Origin: Deltaproteobacteria bacterium
GTDB lineage: Bacteria > Desulfobacterota > Anaeroferrophillalia > Anaeroferrophillales > Tharpellaceae
NCBI GenBank assembly: GCA_030640695.1
Contig: DAOWIX010000154.1
Coordinates: 1-9,477 of the forward strand
DNA: 9,477 bases
Direction: 5' to 3'
Each line of letters starts with the position of its first letter. Within the stretch, counting starts at the first letter, position 1. The notes beneath the pieces are model-generated. The model saw nothing but the letters and a program-made list of their open reading frames with translations. It did no database searches and was not told the DNA's origin. This document shows positions 6,208-9,477 of the stretch, piece after piece. A program made the position numbers and the translations under genes.

Positions 6208-6509
6208 ATCTTGGCCCAGCGCTGTCCGGTCAGGTAATTGCAACCCGGAATATCGGGTAATTTTCTTCCACTTCTTACGCAAAATTTTTGTTTTTCCAAC
6301 GCTCATTACGCCAAAATTGCGAAACTCACTCGTACCTCGCTCAGACAGTCGCAATTTTTTGGCTCCATTTGCTGGGAAAAACAACAAAATTTTGCGAGAC
6401 GTTATACCCCAAGGGCACTTCTTCACTATTGCTCAGGGCGCAAAAACAACCCGATATCCCTAGATTTTTAGCAATGCAAGTTTTTAACCGGGCTGCACTG
6501 ATCTTGGCC
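6208..6509. mobile_element. MITE-like fold-back element with 9-bp flanking direct repeats
   Basis: A 284-bp segment (6217-6500) is bounded by terminal inverted repeats. The left end is CAGCGCTGTCCGGT (6217-6230) and the right end read on the other strand is CAGTGCAGCCCGGT (6500-6487); 11 of 14 bases agree. The identical 9-mer ATCTTGGCC stands immediately outside both ends (6208-6216 and 6501-6509), as a target-site duplication would. Further inverted pairs are nested inside: GGAATATCGGGT at 6247-6258 against the complement of 6449-6460 (11 of 12), then a long hairpin at 6278-6396. No transposase or convincing gene is inside, so movement would need enzymes supplied elsewhere. It sits between RNase G and the DUF1858 gene. 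Removing it with one 9-mer leaves a 59-nt gap, consistent with insertion into an operon. This also accounts for the 352-nt gene-free stretch 6188-6539. Confidence 0.72.
6278..6396. repeat. Long imperfect inverted repeat (about 119 nt) at the core of the element
   Basis: The outer arms are CGCAAAATTTTTGTTTTTCC at 6278-6297 and GGAAAAACAACAAAATTTTGCG region at 6375-6396, complementary except for small bulges. The inner arms are CCAAAATTGCGA at 6311-6322 and TCGCAATTTTTTGG at 6349-6362, again complementary with a 2-nt bulge. A less regular middle section separates them. The apex 6323-6348 contains the related words CTCACTCG and CTCGCTCAG. As RNA it would fold into one long interrupted hairpin. 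Confidence 0.8.
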
Positions 6510-6539
6510 ACAAAAAGTCACGAAAAAACTACATTACAA

Positions 6540-8066
6540 TTAAACTCGCGCTACAATCTCGTACTCTTCCCATTGATAGTGATCAATCTTTTTAAGAGTG
6601 ATCTTCTTACGCATTGCATATTCAAGGTTATCGAGAGAGAGGCCTTCGTTATCATAGATAAAGTCAGCCAGTTCAGCATTGACCATGACCACAAGTTCTT
6701 TGACATCGGAATCATAGCCGTAACTTTTCAGCTCCCTGACAATCTCGTAAGTAACCGTTGATTTGGATTTGACAATCCCGCGGCCTTCACAATAGGGACA
6801 GGGATCACACAACATCCGGGAGATACTGTTACGAACCCGCTCACGGGTCATCTCAACCAGACCAAGTTCAGATATCTTTAGAACATTAGATTTAGCCTTA
6901 TCCCGCTTCAAGGCCTCTTCAAGCGCGACATTAACCCGTTCACGATGGTTTTTGGTCTCCATATCGATGAAATCAATAATGATGATACCGCCAATATTGC
7001 GCAAACGCAGCTGAAAAGCGATCTCCTTGGCAGCTTCAAGGTTGGTTTTAAGGATTGTATCTTCAAGATTTTTCTTACCGACAAAACGACCTGTATTAAC
7101 ATCGATCGCAGTCAGAGCCTCGGTCGCTTCTATAACAATATAGCCGCCTGACTTAAGCCAAACCTTTTCTTCCAAGGCTTTATTGACCTCGATCTCGATA
7201 TCGTAGGCCTGGAAAATTGGCTGAATCCCGGTATAGCGTTCAATTTCGCAATGAAGATCAGGGAAATAACTGGCGATAAAACCCTTGAGATCATGGTAAC
7301 AGTCATCGGAATCAACCACCAGACGATCGATCTCATCAGAGTAAAGATCCCGGATAATTCGTTGCACCAACCTTAAGTCCTGATAGACCAAATTAAGCGA
7401 CTTGGTCTTCTCTTTTTTCTGTTTGATATTTTCCCAGAGTTTGCACAGAAATTTCAGATCATGATGCAAAGCCCCATCTTCCTTACCTTCACTTACGGTA
7501 CGAACGATCAACCCCATTCCTTCAGGTTTGATCGCACTCACCAGATCCTTGAGGCGTTGCCGCTCCTCCTCATCTTCTATTTTACGTGAGATACCAACAT
7601 GATCAACCGTCGGCAGCAAAACCAGATAGCGGCCCGGCAACGAATTGTAAGTAGTCACCCGCGCCCCTTTACTACCCATCGGCTCCCTTGAAACTTGAAC
7701 CAGAATATCCTGACCCTCTTGCAGAAGATCATCAATATGAGGGGCCGGTAGAGCCTCATCAAGTTCGTCTTCAGCCAGAGCAAACTCCTCATCGACGACA
7801 ACATTTTCTTCATCCGCCAAAAAGGGAGTTAGATCCTCTTCACTACGAACGTCAGCGACATAGAGAAAGGCGGCTTTATCAAGACCAATATCGACAAAGG
7901 CGGCGTCCATACCCGGCAGAACTTTAACAACCCTGCCATTATAGATATTACCGACAATTCCTAAGCCCCGATCACGCTCATAAAAGAGCTCAGCCAGAGT
8001 CCCATTTTCAAGCAGGGCAACCCGCACTTCACCTTCAGTCACATTAATAATCAGTTCAGCTGACAT
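6540..8066 (-). CDS. rng: Ribonuclease G (Rne/Rng family endoribonuclease)
   Basis: An endoribonuclease that cuts single-stranded AU-rich RNA in rRNA maturation and mRNA decay. The 508-residue product is about the length of RNase G and lacks the long C-terminal scaffold of RNase E. It opens with MSAELIINVTEGEVRVALLE, then an S1 RNA-binding domain (about 35-130) holding an acidic insert at 75-107. Further on are the 5'-sensor and RNase H-like regions. The catalytic acidic residues lie in AIDVNTG (D322) and IIIIDFIDM (D365), and the Zn-link CPYCEGRG gives C423 and C426. ATG at 8066 is preferred because family members begin this way. A TTG at 8075 would add three residues; AAGGA lies 12 nt from the ATG and only 3 nt from the TTG, so the start is not fully settled. 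The gene follows the radical-SAM gene by 34 nt, a pairing often seen in bacteria. Confidence 0.93.
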   Translation of the reverse strand: MSAELIINVTEGEVRVALLENGTLAELFYERDRGLGIVGNIYNGRVVKVLPGMDAAFVDIGLDKAAFLYVADVRSEEDLTPFLADEENVVVDEEFALAEDELDEALPAPHIDDLLQEGQDILVQVSREPMGSKGARVTTYNSLPGRYLVLLPTVDHVGISRKIEDEEERQRLKDLVSAIKPEGMGLIVRTVSEGKEDGALHHDLKFLCKLWENIKQKKEKTKSLNLVYQDLRLVQRIIRDLYSDEIDRLVVDSDDCYHDLKGFIASYFPDLHCEIERYTGIQPIFQAYDIEIEVNKALEEKVWLKSGGYIVIEATEALTAIDVNTGRFVGKKNLEDTILKTNLEAAKEIAFQLRLRNIGGIIIIDFIDMETKNHRERVNVALEEALKRDKAKSNVLKISELGLVEMTRERVRNSISRMLCDPCPYCEGRGIVKSKSTVTYEIVRELKSYGYDSDVKELVVMVNAELADFIYDNEGLSLDNLEYAMRKKITLKKIDHYQWEEYEIVARV

Positions 8067-8100
8067 TTTATTCAATCATCCTTTTTTGAAAAAAACTTCT

Positions 8101-9477
8101 TTATGACGCCATCAGACTTTTAACTTTGGTGATTACGACACCGGCCTCTGGACGCTTATCAAGCCCGGCCAAGCAGGCTAATATATCAAAGATGTTAGGG
8201 TTGCGTCCATCTAAAACAGCAACGCTTATCATTAACTCGCCATCTTCATTGAGCATAACTGTTTTAATGTGCGGAGCCAGGTTAACTTCCTGCAGCTTAC
8301 CCTTCCTCCGCCGTTGTAAAATCAAGGGCCTCTGCCCAGCTATTACTTGACCCGCAACCAGTTCAATCTTCGGCAAAAGCGTCCGCCACTCAGACTCTTC
8401 AACTTCTTCTGTTCTAACTTGATAAACACAGCCCGAAAGGCGACGGTCAATCGCTGCAACCCGAGCCCCAAGCTGAAAAGCGTCAATAAATTTCAGATCG
8501 GAGGGCAGGGCTTGCGGCCAACCCTGTTTGAGTTGATCAAGATCGATCGCTGCCAAGGTTCGAAATTCCATAACCTCGTGCTGACTCGCCAACCCAACTG
8601 GCAAAGCATGAACAAAAGAGACCTTGGGATGAGGATGAAAGCCCTGGGAAAAGGCCAACGGAATCTTGAGTCGCCTTAAACCCCGGATAATAACTGAGAC
8701 ATTTTCAAGATGGGAGAGATAAGAGAGTCTTCGCCCCCGGGAGAAAGAGAGCTGATAACGCCATTCCTGACGCTGACCATCAGCTAAAACAAGCTCCTTG
8801 GCAAACGCTTGGGGCTCTATTGCCGACGGCGCAGAGGGCTTTTCCAAAATCGGCACATTGGCCGTCACATTAACTATCCCTCGACTCGGCTGGCAGACCC
8901 CGCAACCATGACAATCGTCCAAACGACAATCTTTAGTCGTCTCCTGCTTAAAAGCCCGCTCCCGCTCACGTTCAAAAAATTTCTCACTGACCAGACAATC
9001 GATATGGCCCCATGGCTGAGGTGCGCCGGGCAAAAATTTTCGGGAGAGCAAACTTTCAAGATCAAAACCCTCTTCGCTGAAGGCCTTTTGCCAAAGCCGA
9101 TAGTTGAAATGGTCACTCCAGGCATCAAATGAGCAGCCTAAACGCCGGGCTTTAATAAGCACCGGCCAAAGGCTCCGATCACCGCGACTAAAAATCCCCT
9201 CAAGAAGACTTAGACGGCTATCGTGCCATTTAAAATTAAGCCGTCGACCCGAAGCAATTTTCTTTAAGCCCTGGCGAATAATCTCCTGACGCCGTATGGT
9301 CTCTTCAAGATTGATCTGCTCCTCCCACTGAAAAGGGGTGTGCGGCTTCGGTACAAAAGTGGAGACTGAAACATTAAGTCGCTGGCGTTTATTCTTTGAC
9401 AGGGCCAAAGCCAGACCACAGAGATCAACAATCCCAATCAAATCAGCATTGGCTTAACAAGTCAGGCAGATCATAAA
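8101..9477 (-). CDS. Radical-SAM/DUF2344 fusion protein, C-terminal part with in-frame stop
   Basis: This is the C-terminal part of a large radical-SAM protein of unknown function (TIGR03960-like) fused to DUF2344 (TIGR03936). From the TTG at 9441 I see the end of the radical-SAM barrel with RLNVSVSTFVPKPHTPFQW at residues 21-39, a cysteine cluster DCRLDDCHGCGVC at 171-183, and the DUF2344 domain from about 227 with SYLSHLENV and FSQGFHPHPKVSF. The SAM-binding CxxxCxxC motif would lie beyond the window. The TTG is not a real start. The same frame continues to the edge as FMICLTC-stop-ANADLIGIVDL, which matches the family's FMIGLPGE-type segment, with TAA at 9456-9454 in place of the Glu codon. 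The gene is either broken or carries errors near a sequence end. It precedes rng by 34 nt and ends in TAA. Confidence 0.85.

Noticed and set aside
6184..6426. 80-codon minus-strand frame starting at GTG 6426 and overlapping the DUF1858 ATG by four bases
   Set aside because: It lies almost wholly within the palindromic repeat element, has no good ribosome binding site and its product is basic with no domain. The open frame is a by-product of the repeat.
6288..6761. 157-codon plus-strand frame across the element and the end of rng
   Set aside because: Antisense to a clear RNase G coding end and inside the repeat. No ribosome binding site or recognisable domain.
9454..9456. Selenocysteine or recoded codon in the radical-SAM gene, suggested by selB nearby
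   Set aside because: The codon is TAA, not TGA, and neighbouring conserved residues are altered too, which favours damage or error over recoding.

Overview
The window looks like a chromosomal segment of a Desulfobacterota (former deltaproteobacterial) anaerobe, with base composition somewhat under 50% G+C by eye. The attribution is an inference. It rests on a selenocysteine elongation factor, a DUF1858 redox-disulfide protein, a radical-SAM/DUF2344 gene beside an RNase E/G gene, and a sensor ending in the HCKxIRDDxGYW cysteine module that is abundant in that phylum.

Almost everything is read on the minus strand, so the order below follows transcription from the right edge. Block 1 (9477-5253) is a likely former operon: a radical-SAM/DUF2344 protein that is cut by the window edge and carries an in-frame TAA, RNase G, a 65-residue DUF1858 protein, and the rRNA 2'-O-methyltransferase TlyA. 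The gaps are 34, 352 and 2 nt. The 352-nt gap is explained by a 284-bp fold-back element with terminal inverted repeats and a perfect 9-bp direct repeat on each side. Without it the gap would be 59 nt. Block 2 (5085-3532) is a single membrane-anchored sensor with an extracytoplasmic domain, a HAMP domain, a coiled coil and a four-cysteine C-terminal module, but no kinase, GGDEF or chemoreceptor output. A REP-like hairpin lies upstream of it. Block 3 is a PLP-dependent class I aminotransferase (3374-2214) followed by selB (2102-189). They are separated by a perfect 14-bp palindrome and a 76-nt array of 7-nt repeats that runs into the selB ribosome binding site. At the left edge the last 56 codons of a plus-strand acyl-CoA thioesterase converge on selB.

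Functionally the recognised genes are translation and RNA housekeeping (selenocysteine decoding, RNA processing, rRNA methylation), plus amino-acid transamination and one orphan signalling protein. The most unusual material is intergenic: three different repeat or palindrome structures sit in three of the gaps. I see no phage genes, CRISPR array, tRNA, rRNA, transposase or defence cassette. No wholly new gene system is evident. The best candidates for undescribed biology are the fold-back element, the heptamer leader of selB and the orphan sensor output module.
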